A stretch of DNA of 46,334 bases from Pleurocapsales cyanobacterium LEGE 06147 (GCA_015207585.1 JADEWQ010000041.1:1-46334); one strand, 5' to 3'. Positions 1 to 10,492 are shown, numbered from the stretch's first letter. The notes: generated by a model not told the origin, from the letters alone. Program-made: numbers and translations.

Positions 1-108
1 GGTCGAGATTTACCATACGTTACCTCTAATACTTGAGCCACCGTGGCGATCGCTAGTTATCATGAAATTCTTAAAGATGCCCAAACTATTGCTCTGCCCA
101 AATTATAA
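1..108 (+). pseudogene. 3' end of an unrecognised gene with an in-frame stop
   Basis: Frame 1 reads GRDLPYVTSNT, then a TGA at 34-36, then ATVAIASYHEILKDAQTIAL and PKL before TAA at 106-108. The two halves read like one continuous protein C-terminus interrupted by a nonsense codon. The window cuts off the 5' part, so I cannot name the family. The stop could also be real, with the downstream part then coincidental. Confidence 0.25.
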
Positions 109-169
109 GTTATTGGAGATGTCTAATATAAGTTTTGAGTAGCGCTTGCTTAAGTGTTAAAAATTTTTT

Positions 170-460
170 TTAGGCTAAGCGATCGAAGTTCTTAGCAAGC
201 ACAATAGTGCACTGTGACATTCTCCAATTTTCAAGACGGTGCCGAGATAGAATAGCCTTTGTAGGATGAATGGGACTGTCGAAAGGCTTGCGGTAGAAGT
301 AATCTTGATAGCTGGGTTAATAATTAATATCTACTACCCGATCGACAACACCATTGGCTAGCAATTGCTAGAGGCGATCGCGCAACTGAGCTATCGTTCC
401 TACCAGAAGATTGATTTTATCTCCCGACAGTGGTACTGAATTTAATGCTAAAACCTGCTC
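170..460 (-). pseudogene. Remnant of an unrecognised protein gene with two in-frame stops
   Basis: On the minus strand one frame stays protein-like for 97 codons. It begins near QVLALNSVPLSGDKINLLVG, passes a TAG, continues LLANGVVDRVVDINY, passes a TAA, and ends PSYQDYFYRKPFDSPIHPTK followed by about 30 more codons to a stop at 170-172. The frame never changes; only nonsense codons break it, so this looks like a gene fragment decaying by point mutation. No start codon is visible and the family is not recognised. Confidence 0.4.
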
Positions 461-822
461 TTAAAAAAGAAAATTATTCATCCTTCCCAGATTAAAGAAT
501 GGTATGCATCATAAAGTTAATCTCAATCCATGCAACCATAATCCAGAAAGAGCAGCTAGACCTAACAATGCACAATAACTTGATTTATCATTAACCTTTA
601 TCATCCTTTTAGTCTCGGGTTTTTGACAGTATTTTGACGAAAACTGCTATCAGTAAAAGCGCTCGACTTATTTTAGGACCCAAAAGCAAAATATTTCAGC
701 ACAAAAGATAACCAGGTAAAAATGTTTATCTGGGGAGATGAATTTTGCTTGATATAATATTAGATTCTGGGCGATTAACAATCGTTGTATTTAAAGCATT
801 ACCTAATGAGTTAGGAAACAAG
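461..822. other. Intergenic region upstream of rplI
   Basis: No convincing gene. It is AT-rich with short runs of A. A TTGACA hexamer near 624 could be a -35 box but no good -10 partner sits at the usual spacing. The rplI frame is open upstream to 745, but those codons do not resemble L9. Confidence 0.4.
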
Positions 823-1281
823 ATGGCAAAGCGCATACAAATAGTTTTAAATCAAGATGTCAGCAAGCTAGGCAAAAATGGTGATTTGGTAGAAGTCGCC
901 CCTGGCTATGCTCGTAACTACCTCATTCCTCAGGGAATGGGAGTAATTGCTACTCCTGGCATACTTAAACAAGTAGAACAAAGAAGGGAAAAAGAAAGAC
1001 AAAGAAAATTAGCAGAAAAACAAGAAGCTGAAGGACGGAAGACCGCATTAAAAACTATCGGTCGTTTGGTAATTCGCAAACAAGTTGGAGAAAAAAATGC
1101 TATTTTTGGTTCGGTTACTGCTCAAGAAGTAGCAGACATAATTAAAGAACAGGCAGGTCTAGAAGTAGATCGACGGGGTATTACCGTACCAGATATTAGT
1201 ACAACTGGCAATTATCAGGTTGAAGTTAAACTGCATCCAGAAGTTACGGCAACTGTTGATATTGAAGTTGCACCTCTCTAA
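823..1281 (+). CDS. rplI: 50S ribosomal protein L9
   Basis: 152 residues, the usual bacterial L9 length. The N-terminal 23S rRNA-binding domain is visible ([20 protein letters not shown], then [14 protein letters not shown]), followed by the long charged connecting helix ([20 protein letters not shown]) and the C-terminal domain ending [11 protein letters not shown]. The frame is open upstream to 745, but I chose the ATG at 823 because MAKRIQ is the conserved start and an AGGA lies 7-10 bases before it. L9 sits at the base of the L1 stalk and helps keep reading frame on the ribosome. It stands alone here, with a decayed transposon downstream. Confidence 0.95.
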   Translation: MAKRIQIVLNQDVSKLGKNGDLVEVAPGYARNYLIPQGMGVIATPGILKQVEQRREKERQRKLAEKQEAEGRKTALKTIGRLVIRKQVGEKNAIFGSVTAQEVADIIKEQAGLEVDRRGITVPDISTTGNYQVEVKLHPEVTATVDIEVAPL

Positions 1282-1962
1282 GAGAGATTTGTTAATGATA
1301 GCCATGGGAAAAAGTTGCCAGACAATGCCAGTTGTTGGCAACGCTCCCAAGGCTGTGGAGAAACAATTTTCGCTCTCAAAGGCGATCTTCCTTAGCTAAA
1401 TCTGGCAGAAGCCTCACGTGTGTAGCGTTAGCATCAGCGTGGGACGGGGCTTTCAGGGTGGCGAACCGAATACGGACCCTGCGGGAACGCCACGCAGCCC
1501 CTCATAAATGCCCGTCAGGGATTTACAATTTGGATACTGAATCTTCATATAATCAAACTTTGAACTGTGATATCATGTGTTTACCGCTTGATAGGTCTGC
1601 AAGGTAATGACTTGGGCTGAGGATTCGAGCGATAGGGGGAAGAGAGATGTATCTTGCCGAACTCGACCCTCCGTGGCTGATCGACCATGCTGAAAGGCAT
1701 AATAGTAAAAAACTTAGGAACTTCATGAACTGGAGGGATAGCCTATCGTCAGAACGTAAGACTCGTTGTTCTTCGGGGCAAAAAGCAGTTCTCTTGGGTA
1801 GGAAGCCAACACTGTAATCAGGGATAACCTTACCTGTCTTCCCAAAGAAGACTTCCGCTTAAACGCTAGTTAAGGGCGGAGATGAATTTGGGTCAGGGAT
1901 TATCCATCACGACCAAACTATTTATGGTGAATTGATATTTGTGGTAAATTTAGCCTATAATA
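1282..1962. other. Decayed, palindrome-rich stretch between rplI and a tnpB remnant
   Basis: No convincing gene. A GC-rich imperfect palindrome lies at about 1430-1505, with GGGGCT pairing AGCCCC and CAGGGT pairing ACCCTG. It shares GGGGCT, GGGAACG and AGCCCCTC with the palindrome inside the lyase gene at 12751-12834. A second hairpin at 1855-1879 (CCGCTTAA, loop, TTAAGGGCGG) resembles IS200/IS605-type end hairpins. A 56-codon open frame at 1647-1817 looks accidental. The region probably holds the lost 5' part and left end of the element that supplied the following tnpB fragment. Confidence 0.4.
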
Positions 1963-2675
1963 TTGAGTACAGTCACCATTTCTAAAAATCCCGATGGTAA
2001 ATACTACGCTTCGCTTCTGTTTGATGATGGAATAAACAAACCAGAGCCGTCAATAGAAGGCAAATCGATTGGTATTGACCTCGGATTAACTGACTTTTGC
2101 GTAACTAGCGATGGGTCTAAATTCAAACAACCTAAATGGTTAAAACGACACGAGAGAAACTTAAAACCCAAGCAACAAAAGCATTCTCGTCAAGTTAAAG
2201 GTAGTAAGAATAGAGACAAAGCTAAATTAAAAGTAGCTAAAGTTCACAGCAAGATTTCAAGATGTCGTGAAGACTTTCTACATAAACTATCCCGCAGAAT
2301 AGTAGACGAGAACCAAGTCATTTGCCTAGAAAGTCTCCATGTTAAAGGTATGGTATATGGTACGTAACCCTAATCTCTCCAAAGCTATTAGCCAAGTAGG
2401 TTGGGGACAATTCTGTACCATGCTTAAATACAAAGCAGAGCAAGAAGGTAAAGTCTATTTAGAAGTTAGAAGTAGATAGATGGTTTCCTTCTAGTAAAAC
2501 TTGTAATGTATGTCTGAGTGTAGTTGGAAGTCTGCCTTTAGATGTAAGAGCTTGGACTTGTAATAACTGTTCTACTCACCACGATAGAGACATAAACGCT
2601 TCTGTAAACATAATGAACGAAGGTCTGCGATATTATCCTTGGGAACCAGGGATACTGCTTGTGGAGGGGAAGTAA
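1963..2675 (+). pseudogene. TnpB (IS200/IS605-type) remnant, 5'-truncated, two frameshifts
   Basis: TnpB is the RNA-guided nuclease carried by IS200/IS605 elements. The RuvC-like parts remain: GIDLGLTDF (first Asp), ICLESLHVKGM (Glu), a zinc ribbon (TCNVC ... WTCNNC) and RDINASVNI (last Asp). The N-terminal third is missing. The frame breaks twice: a perfect 7-bp tandem duplication TATGGTA x2 at 2349-2362 and another, TTAGAAG x2, at 2459-2472. Removing one copy of each restores a continuous reading (GMVRN ... YLEVDRWFPSSKTC). No tnpA is adjacent, so the element is not autonomous. The same family recurs at 35285 and 37948. Confidence 0.85.
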
Positions 2676-2681
2676 GACGAA

Positions 2682-2806
2682 GTCGCCGTTCTCCCGGAAC
2701 CTGAGTCCGGGAGAACGGCGACCAAAGAGTGGACGTAAAAAATCCACTTCTAGGCAGTCCCCGGTGAAGCAAGAAGCCCACGTTTAATCGCAAGACAAGC
2801 GATGGG
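2682..2806 (+). repeat. 3' end of the tnpB element with strong hairpins
   Basis: Directly after the tnpB remnant, 2682-2722 is a perfect 16-bp stem (GTCGCCGTTCTCCCGG and its complement) with a 9-base loop. A second hairpin at 2777-2806 pairs CCCA...CGC with GCG..TGGG and is followed by GTAGTTCAC. In this family the right end forms hairpins and the transcript 3' of tnpB is the guide (omega) RNA. That role here is inferred from position and structure. Confidence 0.5.
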
Positions 2807-2810
2807 TAGT

Positions 2811-3008
2811 TCACTCGTCTACTGTATGACCGACAGCGACGATCATTTGCTTAATTGACTCTTCAGAAGCTTTTGTGTTCACTGTTACTGTTTTGGCTTG
2901 AATATCTACTTTTACGTCGGCTTCTGGTTCGTGAGTCTTAATTTCTTTCGTAATCGTATCCGCACAACCTTCGCAAACAATACTCGGTACTTTTAGTTGT
3001 ATTGCCAT
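2811..3008 (-). CDS. Atx1/CopZ-type copper metallochaperone (HMA domain)
   Basis: A 65-residue protein consisting of one heavy-metal-associated domain. The metal-binding loop is VPSIVCEGCADTI, with Cys12 and Cys15. The ends MAIQLKVPSI and VAVGHTVDE match the cyanobacterial Atx1 proteins that hand Cu(I) to thylakoid and plasma-membrane copper ATPases for plastocyanin. The length is normal and it is cytosolic with no signal peptide. It is transcribed alone, converging on the tnpB element, whose right end comes within about 5 bases of its stop codon. Confidence 0.9.
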   Translation of the reverse strand: MAIQLKVPSIVCEGCADTITKEIKTHEPEADVKVDIQAKTVTVNTKASEESIKQMIVAVGHTVDE

Positions 3009-3128
3009 AAATTTCTTTAAATTTAAGTTAACAACGCTTTAATCTTAGCGAAATACCCAATAATTCTCGATTAGTCTGAGGATAGAAAAAGTTACTACTA
3101 ACCAAAGAAGATTTTACTTTTACTACCT

Positions 3129-3383
3129 TTACCATTTCAATACGGCCGCGTCTTTTCCTTGTTCGCGACGGATTTTTCCGTCTTTTTCAAACCATTCGAT
3201 TACTTGCCGATGGGTCAACTCCTCTATAGATACGTTTTTATCTTTAGCAATGATTTGAAGCAATCGCAACGAAGAAATAGTCAAACGAGTTAAAAACTTT
3301 TCTGCCGATGACAATAATGCCGCATCTACGTCTGCTGATTCTTCTGGGGTCAAAAATTGAATTGGCGATTGTTGTTCCATCAT
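3129..3383 (-). CDS. Small conserved-looking hypothetical protein
   Basis: 84 residues starting MMEQQSPIQFLTPEESADVD; either of the two initial Met codons could be used. It is mostly helical in appearance, acidic at the N-terminus and basic at the C-terminus, with no Cys motif, signal peptide or membrane segment. It lies downstream of sufR on the same strand, about 80 bases after the sufR stop. I do not recognise a function. The codon use and compact frame argue that it is a real gene. Confidence 0.6.
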   Translation of the reverse strand: MMEQQSPIQFLTPEESADVDAALLSSAEKFLTRLTISSLRLLQIIAKDKNVSIEELTHRQVIEWFEKDGKIRREQGKDAAVLKW

Positions 3384-3460
3384 GAAATTAAAAAATTGCT
3401 AAGGTTATCGCAGTAGTCAATACGATTAGGACATCTTGAATAGCCTAAATCATTGTAAGT

Positions 3461-4195
<735 letters not shown>

Positions 4196-4341
4196 CTTCC
4201 TGCCATTAATTTTTTGCGATCTCGCTGTGCGAGTGCTACCGCACCGCAATTGTAAGGAGCAAACTCTTCGCGCAGCGCCTCAGCTTTGCCGAGACCGCGC
4301 GAAAACTCTACAGAAGGTTCAAGAATTTTTTTAGACTTTGA

Positions 4342-4355
4342 CAATGTCTTTGTTG
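4342..4355. promoter_or_regulatory. Second, imperfect SufR operator-like site
   Basis: CAAT-GTCTTT-GTTG matches CAAC-N6-GTTG at all but one position and lies 22 bases from the perfect site toward sufR. Two sites of unequal affinity are known for the Synechocystis sufR-sufB region. The assignment here is by pattern only. Confidence 0.55.
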
Positions 4356-4376
4356 TTAATGTAACCTACAATAGAC

Positions 4377-4400
4377 TTAAACAACAAATTTGTTGTTTAA
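4377..4400. promoter_or_regulatory. SufR operator, high-affinity type (perfect 24-bp palindrome)
   Basis: TTAAACAACAAA is followed directly by its exact reverse complement. The centre reads CAAC-AAATTT-GTTG, the CAAC-N6-GTTG pattern reported for SufR operators in Synechocystis. It lies between the divergent sufR and sufB starts, so binding could repress both. Confidence 0.85.
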
Positions 4401-4531
4401 TCATAACTAAGGTAGTAACCGACATTTTGTGCCTTCTTACTAAATTTTACTAAAGCATCGGTCTACCAACTCAACCTTGCTAAAAAATTTAAACAACCAG
4501 AGCAAGAGAACACCAATACCCATTTATTCCT

Positions 4532-5971
4532 ATGAGTGCCACAGTCAAAACTTTAGTCAATCAACCTTACAAGTACGGCTTTATTACCGATATTGAGGCA
4601 GACACAGTCCCTCGTGGACTGAACGAAGATATTATTCGGCTGATTTCGGCTAAGAAAAACGAGCCGGAATTTATGCTCCAGTTCCGTCTCAAAGCTTATC
4701 GGCAATGGCTGAAAATGACTGAGCCGACTTGGTCTCATGTACAATATCCTCCTGTAGACTATCAAAAGATTGTTTACTACTCCGCACCTAAACGTAAAAA
4801 CGAAAAGCTCAACAGTCTCGATGAAGTCGATCCTGCCTTGTTGGAAACCTTTGAAAAATTGGGTATTCCTCTATCAGAACAAAAAAGATTGAGTAATGTG
4901 GCGGTAGATGCGATTTTTGATAGTGTATCTATTGCAACTACCTTTAAAGAAAAGTTAGCCGAAGAAGGAGTCATTTTCTGTTCTATCTCTGAGGCTTTAC
5001 AAGAACATCCGGAATTAGTAGAGAAGTATTTAGGTAGCGTCGTTCCCGTCAATGATAACTATTTTGCTACTCTCAACTCTGCTGTTTTTAGCGATGGTTC
5101 CTTTGTCTACATTCCCAAAGGGGTAAAATGTCCGATGGAACTGTCTACCTATTTCCGCATGAATAGCGGAGATACGGGGCAATTCGAGCGTACCTTGATT
5201 GTGGCAGAAGAAGGCTCTTCTGTCAGCTACCTCGAAGGTTGTACCGCACCCATGTACGATAGCAATCAGCTTCATGCGGCAGTAGTAGAGTTGGTTGCTC
5301 TCGATAATGCGGAAATTAAGTACTCCACGGTGCAAAACTGGTTTGCTGGGGATGAAAAAGGCAAAGGTGGTATCTATAACTTTGTCACCAAGCGCGGGTT
5401 GTGCAAGGGAGTAAATTCCAAAATTTCTTGGACGCAGGTAGAAACTGGTTCGGCAATTACTTGGAAGTATCCTAGTTGCGTATTGGTTGGGGATAACTCC
5501 GTTGGAGAATTTTATTCGATCGCTTTGACTAATAACAAGCAACAAGCCGATACCGGTACTAAGATGATCCATATTGGCAAAAATACCCGCAGTACTATAA
5601 TTTCTAAGGGAATTTCGGCAGGAGAGTCCAAAAATAGTTATCGAGGTTTAGTGAAAATGGGACCCAAAGCTAAAGGCGCGCGCAATTACTCGCAGTGCGA
5701 CTCGATGTTAATTGGGGATAATGCCGAAGCCAATACTTTCCCTTACATTCAGGTAGATAATAATACTGCTAAAGTGGAGCACGAAGCTTCTACTGCTAAG
5801 ATTGGGGAAGAGCAATTGTTTTACTTTGCCCAGCGCGGTATTTCTGAAGAAGATGCAATTTCCATGTTAGTTAGTGGTTTCTGTAAAGATGTGTTGAATG
5901 AATTACCCATGGAATTTGCTGCAGAAGCGGATAAGCTGTTGAGTTTGAAGTTAGAAGGAACAGTAGGATAG
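4532..5971 (+). CDS. sufB: Fe-S cluster assembly scaffold SufB
   Basis: 479 residues, full length for SufB. It is the core scaffold of the SufBC2D complex that assembles Fe-S clusters, in cyanobacteria mainly for photosystem I and ferredoxin. Family signatures include [53 protein letters not shown] and [17 protein letters not shown], with a run of beta-helix repeats between. It is the first gene of the suf operon, behind the SufR operators. A broken DUF29 gene lies between it and sufC, which is unusual because sufB and sufC are normally neighbours. Confidence 0.97.
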   Translation: MSATVKTLVNQPYKYGFITDIEADTVPRGLNEDIIRLISAKKNEPEFMLQFRLKAYRQWLKMTEPTWSHVQYPPVDYQKIVYYSAPKRKNEKLNSLDEVDPALLETFEKLGIPLSEQKRLSNVAVDAIFDSVSIATTFKEKLAEEGVIFCSISEALQEHPELVEKYLGSVVPVNDNYFATLNSAVFSDGSFVYIPKGVKCPMELSTYFRMNSGDTGQFERTLIVAEEGSSVSYLEGCTAPMYDSNQLHAAVVELVALDNAEIKYSTVQNWFAGDEKGKGGIYNFVTKRGLCKGVNSKISWTQVETGSAITWKYPSCVLVGDNSVGEFYSIALTNNKQQADTGTKMIHIGKNTRSTIISKGISAGESKNSYRGLVKMGPKAKGARNYSQCDSMLIGDNAEANTFPYIQVDNNTAKVEHEASTAKIGEEQLFYFAQRGISEEDAISMLVSGFCKDVLNELPMEFAAEADKLLSLKLEGTVG

Positions 5972-6060
5972 GTTTTGGAGGCAGCCAGTTCGAGCGATCG
6001 CTTTTTTGTCTCACGCAAAGGGCGCAAAGAAAAAGTTCGCTAAGAGGCGATCGCCTCTGG

Positions 6061-6554
6061 ATGGAAAGAGATTTAGAAGTTAGGAAGATGGTAACTCATT
6101 CATCAGCGACTACATCAGAATATACAAGTAATCTTTACGATCGAGATTACTATCTTTGGTTAGAAACAACTGCCCAATTTCTTCGTGATGGTAAGCTCAA
6201 TGAGCTAGATCTTCCTAATTTAATTGAAGAAATTGAAGACATGGGCAGGAGTGAAAAACGAGCAGTCAAAAGTAATTTGATTGTTGTTTTAATGCATTTA
6301 CTTAAATACAAATATCAAGGGGAGAAACGTAGTAATAGTTGGCGATTTACTTTAAAGAACATCGTTTTCGCTTGCGAGAAGCTTTTCAAACTAGCCCTAG
6401 TCTCAAAAACTATTTTGCTGAGGTTTTTGATGAATGCTATCGAGATGCTAGAGATCTAGCTGCTACCGAAACTGGCTTATCTATCAAAATTTTTCCGGCT
6501 GAATCTCCTTTCACTCCTGAAAATTCTCTCAATCCAGATTATTTACCCGATTAA
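6061..6554 (+). pseudogene. DUF29 family gene with a single frameshift, inside the suf operon
   Basis: The first frame gives LYDRDYYLWLETTAQFLRDG ... LPNLIEEIEDMGRSEKRAVK ... KYQGEKRSNSWRFT, typical DUF29. After about 6350 the match continues in another frame: KEHRFRLREAFQTSPSLKNY ... DARDLAATETGLSI ... SPFTPEN. One missing base near 6350-6353 explains the switch. DUF29 is a helical family abundant in cyanobacteria and of unknown function. A start at 6061 or at the ATG at 6091 is possible. A second member, intact, is at 30022. Confidence 0.85.
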
Positions 6555-6586
6555 TAGTTATACAATTAATTCTTAACAAAAAAATT

Positions 6587-7363
6587 ATGAGCGAAGTAAT
6601 TTTATCGGTACGTAATTTAACTGCTAGTGTAGACGGCATACCTATTTTGAAAGGTGTTGATTTAGAAATTAAAGCTGGGGAAGTTCACGCCATCATGGGG
6701 CGTAATGGTTCTGGTAAAAGTACTTTATCTAAGGTTATCGCCGGACACCCAGATTATGAAGTAACTGCTGGAGAAATTATTTACAAAGGGAAAAATATTC
6801 TAGAGCAAGAACCAGATGAAAGAGCCTTAGATGGAATTTTCTTGGCTTTTCAGTATCCCATCGAAATTCCTGGAGTCAGCAATTTAGACTTCCTACGAGT
6901 AGCATACAATGCTAAACGCAAGCATCAGGGACTAGAAGAACTAGATGCATTTGATTTTGAAGACTTAGTTGAAGAAAAGCTGGAAATTGTGAAAATGAAA
7001 TCCAGCTTTTTAGAGAGAAGTCTTAACGAAGGTTTTTCTGGTGGGGAAAAGAAACGCAACGAAATTTTACAGATGGCTTTGCTCGATCCTACCTTAACGA
7101 TTTTAGATGAGATTGACTCGGGTTTGGATATTGATGCGCTTAAGATTGTTGCCGAAGGAGTCAATCAATTGAAAACTTCTGATAAAGCTTATTTGATAAT
7201 TACCCACTATCAGCGTCTTCTCAACTACATCGAACCGGATTTTGTCCACGTGATGCATGATGGCAGAATCATCACTAGTGGTGGTAAGGAATTGGCTTTA
7301 GAGTTAGAATCTCGCGGTTATGAGTTCCTTGACGAACAATCATTAGCGGAGGTAGGTGCATAA
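6587..7363 (+). CDS. sufC: Fe-S assembly ATPase SufC
   Basis: 258 residues, an ABC-type ATPase that drives the SufB-SufD scaffold. Walker A is GRNGSGKST near residue 38, the signature segment is [12 protein letters not shown], and Walker B is [12 protein letters not shown], followed by the switch His in IITHYQR. It is soluble with no membrane segment, as expected. Its stop codon overlaps the sufD start (TAATG at 7361-7365), so the two are translationally coupled. Confidence 0.97.
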   Translation: MSEVILSVRNLTASVDGIPILKGVDLEIKAGEVHAIMGRNGSGKSTLSKVIAGHPDYEVTAGEIIYKGKNILEQEPDERALDGIFLAFQYPIEIPGVSNLDFLRVAYNAKRKHQGLEELDAFDFEDLVEEKLEIVKMKSSFLERSLNEGFSGGEKKRNEILQMALLDPTLTILDEIDSGLDIDALKIVAEGVNQLKTSDKAYLIITHYQRLLNYIEPDFVHVMHDGRIITSGGKELALELESRGYEFLDEQSLAEVGA

Positions 7364-8679
7364 TGGCGGTACAAATTCCTTTTGCTACTGTGTCTCAGTT
7401 GGAAGAAGCAGGAATAGTCGAAGACGCTTTTCTGATAGGTTTACTCAAGCAGTGTCAAATCTCAGAAAATGAGCCTGCTTGGTTACAAGCTGTTCGTCAA
7501 CAGGCGGCTGCTTGGGTGGCGAGGTTAAGAGTTCCTACTAATAAAGATGAGGAATGGCGATTTACCGATTTATCTTCTTTAGTAAGGACAGATTTTATCA
7601 AGCCAATCCCTATCAAAGTCGAAAACATCGCCTCCATTCCAGAAGCATTGCAAAGTCGTTTGGTATTCGTCAACGGAGTCTATTCTCCCGAACTATCAGA
7701 TGTAGCTGCACTTCCTAAAGGAGTATATGTAGGTAACTTAAATCAATTGCCACAAAAATATCCGATTGAGGAATATTTTGCCAAACACCAAGACACAGGA
7801 GATGTTTTTACTTCCTTAAATACGGCTGGGTGTGAGGATATTGCTGTAGTTTGGGTAGAGAAAAATGTGGTTTTAGAAACTCCGATTCATCTTGTTTTTG
7901 TTTCGGCTACAGACAATAAAGCTAGTTTTTCCCAACCTCGCACTTTAGTTGTGGCGGAAAGAGGAGCAGATTTATCTATAGTGGAAGAGTATAGCGGCAC
8001 GGGAGTTTATTTTACTAATGCGGTTACTGAAATTTGGGTAGGAGAAAACGCTGGGGTAAAACACACTCGCCTTCAACAAGAATCCGAAAAAAGCTTTCAC
8101 ATTAGTAAAACTGCTGTCTCCCAAGCCTGCGATAGTCGTTACACTATTAATGAGATTAACTTTGGCGGTAGACTATCTCGTCACAATCCAGAAATATTGC
8201 AACAAGGAGAACAAACTCAAACTTCCCTCCATGGTTTAACTATTACCAGCGGAGAACAATTAGCCGATACTCACAGTATTGTTGCTCTAACCAAGCCTTA
8301 TGGAACAACCAATCAACTACATAAATGTATCGTCGGCGATCGCGCTCATACTGTTTTTAATGGTAAGATCTTCGTTCCTAAAGAAGCTCAACTTACCAAT
8401 GCTGCCCAGTTAAATCGTAACTTGTTGCTCTCACCAAAGGCTCGGGTCAATACCAAACCCGAATTACAAATTACGGCAGATAACGTCAAATGTTCCCACG
8501 GTGCGACTGTCAGTCAGTTAGAAGCAGACGAAATTTTTTATCTACGCAGTCGCGGTTTAAGCGAAGACGATGCTCGTCACCTCTTAATTGATGCTTTTGC
8601 CAAAGAGATTATTGAGCGTATTCCTGTAAAATCTTTGCAGGAAAAAATAACTCAAATAGCGCTCGGAAAAACGCAATAA
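7363..8679 (+). CDS. sufD: Fe-S assembly protein SufD
   Basis: 438 residues, normal for SufD, the scaffold partner of SufB. The SufBD fold is visible as [56 protein letters not shown] and, near the C-terminus, [20 protein letters not shown] followed by [16 protein letters not shown]. The conserved Cys and His in KCSHGA are present. It overlaps sufC by one base and precedes sufS by 52 bases that contain three AATTCAT/G heptamers. Confidence 0.96.
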   Translation: MAVQIPFATVSQLEEAGIVEDAFLIGLLKQCQISENEPAWLQAVRQQAAAWVARLRVPTNKDEEWRFTDLSSLVRTDFIKPIPIKVENIASIPEALQSRLVFVNGVYSPELSDVAALPKGVYVGNLNQLPQKYPIEEYFAKHQDTGDVFTSLNTAGCEDIAVVWVEKNVVLETPIHLVFVSATDNKASFSQPRTLVVAERGADLSIVEEYSGTGVYFTNAVTEIWVGENAGVKHTRLQQESEKSFHISKTAVSQACDSRYTINEINFGGRLSRHNPEILQQGEQTQTSLHGLTITSGEQLADTHSIVALTKPYGTTNQLHKCIVGDRAHTVFNGKIFVPKEAQLTNAAQLNRNLLLSPKARVNTKPELQITADNVKCSHGATVSQLEADEIFYLRSRGLSEDDARHLLIDAFAKEIIERIPVKSLQEKITQIALGKTQ

Positions 8680-8731
8680 AAAAGTAGTTTTACTTGTTCG
8701 AGAATTCATAATTCATAATTCAGATTTTCCA

Positions 8732-9994
8732 ATGACTGCTATCCAAGAAAAAACCCTCGCTGCTCGCGTTCGTGATGATTTTCCGATTTTACATCAGAAA
8801 ATTCATGACAAACCATTAATTTATTTTGATAGTGCTGCTAGTTCTCAAAAACCGAAAGCAGTTCTCGATGCCCTTTGTTACTATTACGAACACGATCATG
8901 GAAACGTTCATCGAGGCGCGCATACTCTAAGTGTAAGGGCAACCGATGCTTATGAGGAGGCAAGAAATAAAGTAGCTAAATTTGTAAATGCTACGGCACG
9001 AGAAGAAATTATTTTTACTCGCAATGCCTCAGAAGCAATTAATTTAGTTGCTTATAGTTGGGGATTGACTAATTTAAATCCAGGGGATGAAATTATTATT
9101 TCGGTAATGGAACATCATAGTAATATCGTTCCTTGGCAATTAATTGCTCAAAAAACAGGAGCAGTTATTAAGTATGTACAATTAACTGCAACAGAAGAAT
9201 TCGATCTAGAGCACTATCAAGCTTTACTATCAAATAAAACTAAACTAGTATCTACTGTTCATGTTTCTAACACTTTGGGTTGTATTAATCCAGTAGAAAA
9301 AATAGTAGAACTAGGACATAAATATGGTGCAAAAGTTCTCATTGATGCTTGCCAAAGTGTTCCTCATATGCCCATAGATGTTCGGGAAATTGATTCTGAC
9401 TGGTTAGTTGCTTCCGGACACAAAATGTGTGGACCGACAGGAGTTGGGTTCCTTTATGGTAAGAAGGAATTGTTAGCAGAAATGCCTCCTTTTTTAGGAG
9501 GAGGAGAAATGATTTCAGAAGTATTTTTAGACCATTTTACCTGGGGAGAATTGCCTCATAAATTTGAGGCGGGAACGCCAGCAATTGCTGAAGCGATCGC
9601 TCTTGGAGCAGCAGTTGACTATTTAACTAATATTGGCATGGAAACAATTCATGCTTATGAAGAAGAATTAATTGCTTATTTATTCAAAGAATTAGCAGAA
9701 ATTCCTACTTTAAGAATTTATGGACCAAAACCTACAGTTGATGGTAAAGGTAGGGCGGCACTAGCTGCGTTTAACGTAGAAGGAATCCATGCTAGCGATT
9801 TATCTACCTTATTAGATCAAGAAGGTATAGCGATTCGTTCCGGTCACCATTGTACTCAACCTTTACATAGAATTTTTGGTGCTTCCGGTAGTGCTAGAGC
9901 AAGCTTATATCTCTACAATACTCGCGAAGAAATCGATACTTTTATTGCGGCGTTGAAGGACACGATTGATTTCTTTAGTAGCATGATGGAATAA
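8732..9994 (+). CDS. sufS: Cysteine desulfurase SufS
   Basis: 420 residues, a PLP-dependent group II cysteine desulfurase that takes sulfur from cysteine for cluster assembly. The PLP lysine is in [10 protein letters not shown] (about residue 231) and the persulfide cysteine in [11 protein letters not shown] (about residue 374). Also present are [22 protein letters not shown] and the substrate-binding [14 protein letters not shown]. It is the last gene of the suf operon. No sufE is in this window. Confidence 0.97.
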   Translation: MTAIQEKTLAARVRDDFPILHQKIHDKPLIYFDSAASSQKPKAVLDALCYYYEHDHGNVHRGAHTLSVRATDAYEEARNKVAKFVNATAREEIIFTRNASEAINLVAYSWGLTNLNPGDEIIISVMEHHSNIVPWQLIAQKTGAVIKYVQLTATEEFDLEHYQALLSNKTKLVSTVHVSNTLGCINPVEKIVELGHKYGAKVLIDACQSVPHMPIDVREIDSDWLVASGHKMCGPTGVGFLYGKKELLAEMPPFLGGGEMISEVFLDHFTWGELPHKFEAGTPAIAEAIALGAAVDYLTNIGMETIHAYEEELIAYLFKELAEIPTLRIYGPKPTVDGKGRAALAAFNVEGIHASDLSTLLDQEGIAIRSGHHCTQPLHRIFGASGSARASLYLYNTREEIDTFIAALKDTIDFFSSMME

Positions 9995-10028
9995 GATTTG
10001 CATTTGCTTTGCGAGTATTCCCATAAGT

Positions 10029-10058
10029 CCACACTACCCTAGTGCGGTGGCAAACCTT
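10029..10058 (+). terminator. Possible terminator after sufS
   Basis: An imperfect hairpin (CCACaCTA ... TAGtgcGGTGG) is followed by CAAACC and a run of six T. Its position 35-60 bases after the sufS stop suits the end of the suf operon, but the stem has mismatches. Confidence 0.35.
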
Positions 10059-10096
10059 TTTTAATTAATGTTTTTTGAGTAAGGAGAGTCTCTTTT

Positions 10097-10492
10097 TTAG
10101 CCATCCGATCTTCTTTCTTTTCTGAAAGGTTCGACAAACTCTTGAATAATTTCATCTGGTTCATCTAAAAAGTAAGAGTCAGAGCGATCTTCTTGTAAAT
10201 TCAACCCAGTCGGATTACTTTCAGATTCGAGAAAATCCCACAAAATTTCATCAGGTTCATCATCTGGTAGATCGTCATCAGATTTGCAATCTGTTAATAC
10301 AGAGGAACTCTCATACCTCGATTTGTCTTGAAAGCTGCTGTTATTTAGATAATGAGATAGGATATAAACAATTGCTTTGGCTTCAGTCAATCCAAGTAAC
10401 TCGGCATGCTTGGCTAGCTGCTTTCTTACCAAGTCTGGAAGCTCTAATGTAATCTGTTGTTTATTAGTATTTATGTACTGATTGCCTTCCAT
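10097..10492 (-). CDS. Ribbon-helix-helix-like protein with acidic repeat tail
   Basis: 131 residues, not recognised as a named family. The N-terminal part (QQITLELPDLVRKQLAKHAE then LLGLTEAKAIVYILSHYL) looks like a ribbon-helix-helix DNA-binding fold. The C-terminal half is very acidic and contains two related modules, DEPDEILWDFLE and DEPDEIIQEFVE. Such a layout occurs in antitoxins and small transcription factors, but no toxin gene is next to it. It converges on sufS and is probably transcribed alone. Confidence 0.6.
   Translation of the reverse strand: MEGNQYINTNKQQITLELPDLVRKQLAKHAELLGLTEAKAIVYILSHYLNNSSFQDKSRYESSSVLTDCKSDDDLPDDEPDEILWDFLESESNPTGLNLQEDRSDSYFLDEPDEIIQEFVEPFRKERRSDG

Noticed and set aside
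745-822. Longer rplI start
   Set aside because: The extra N-terminal residues do not match L9, which begins at [10 protein letters not shown].
1332-1607. 91-codon plus-strand open frame after rplI
   Set aside because: It runs through a GC-rich palindrome, has Arg-rich low-quality composition and no family resemblance.
1647-1817. 56-codon plus-strand frame MYLAELDPPWLIDHAERHNS
   Set aside because: It lies in probable transposon-end sequence upstream of the tnpB remnant; no support beyond an open frame.
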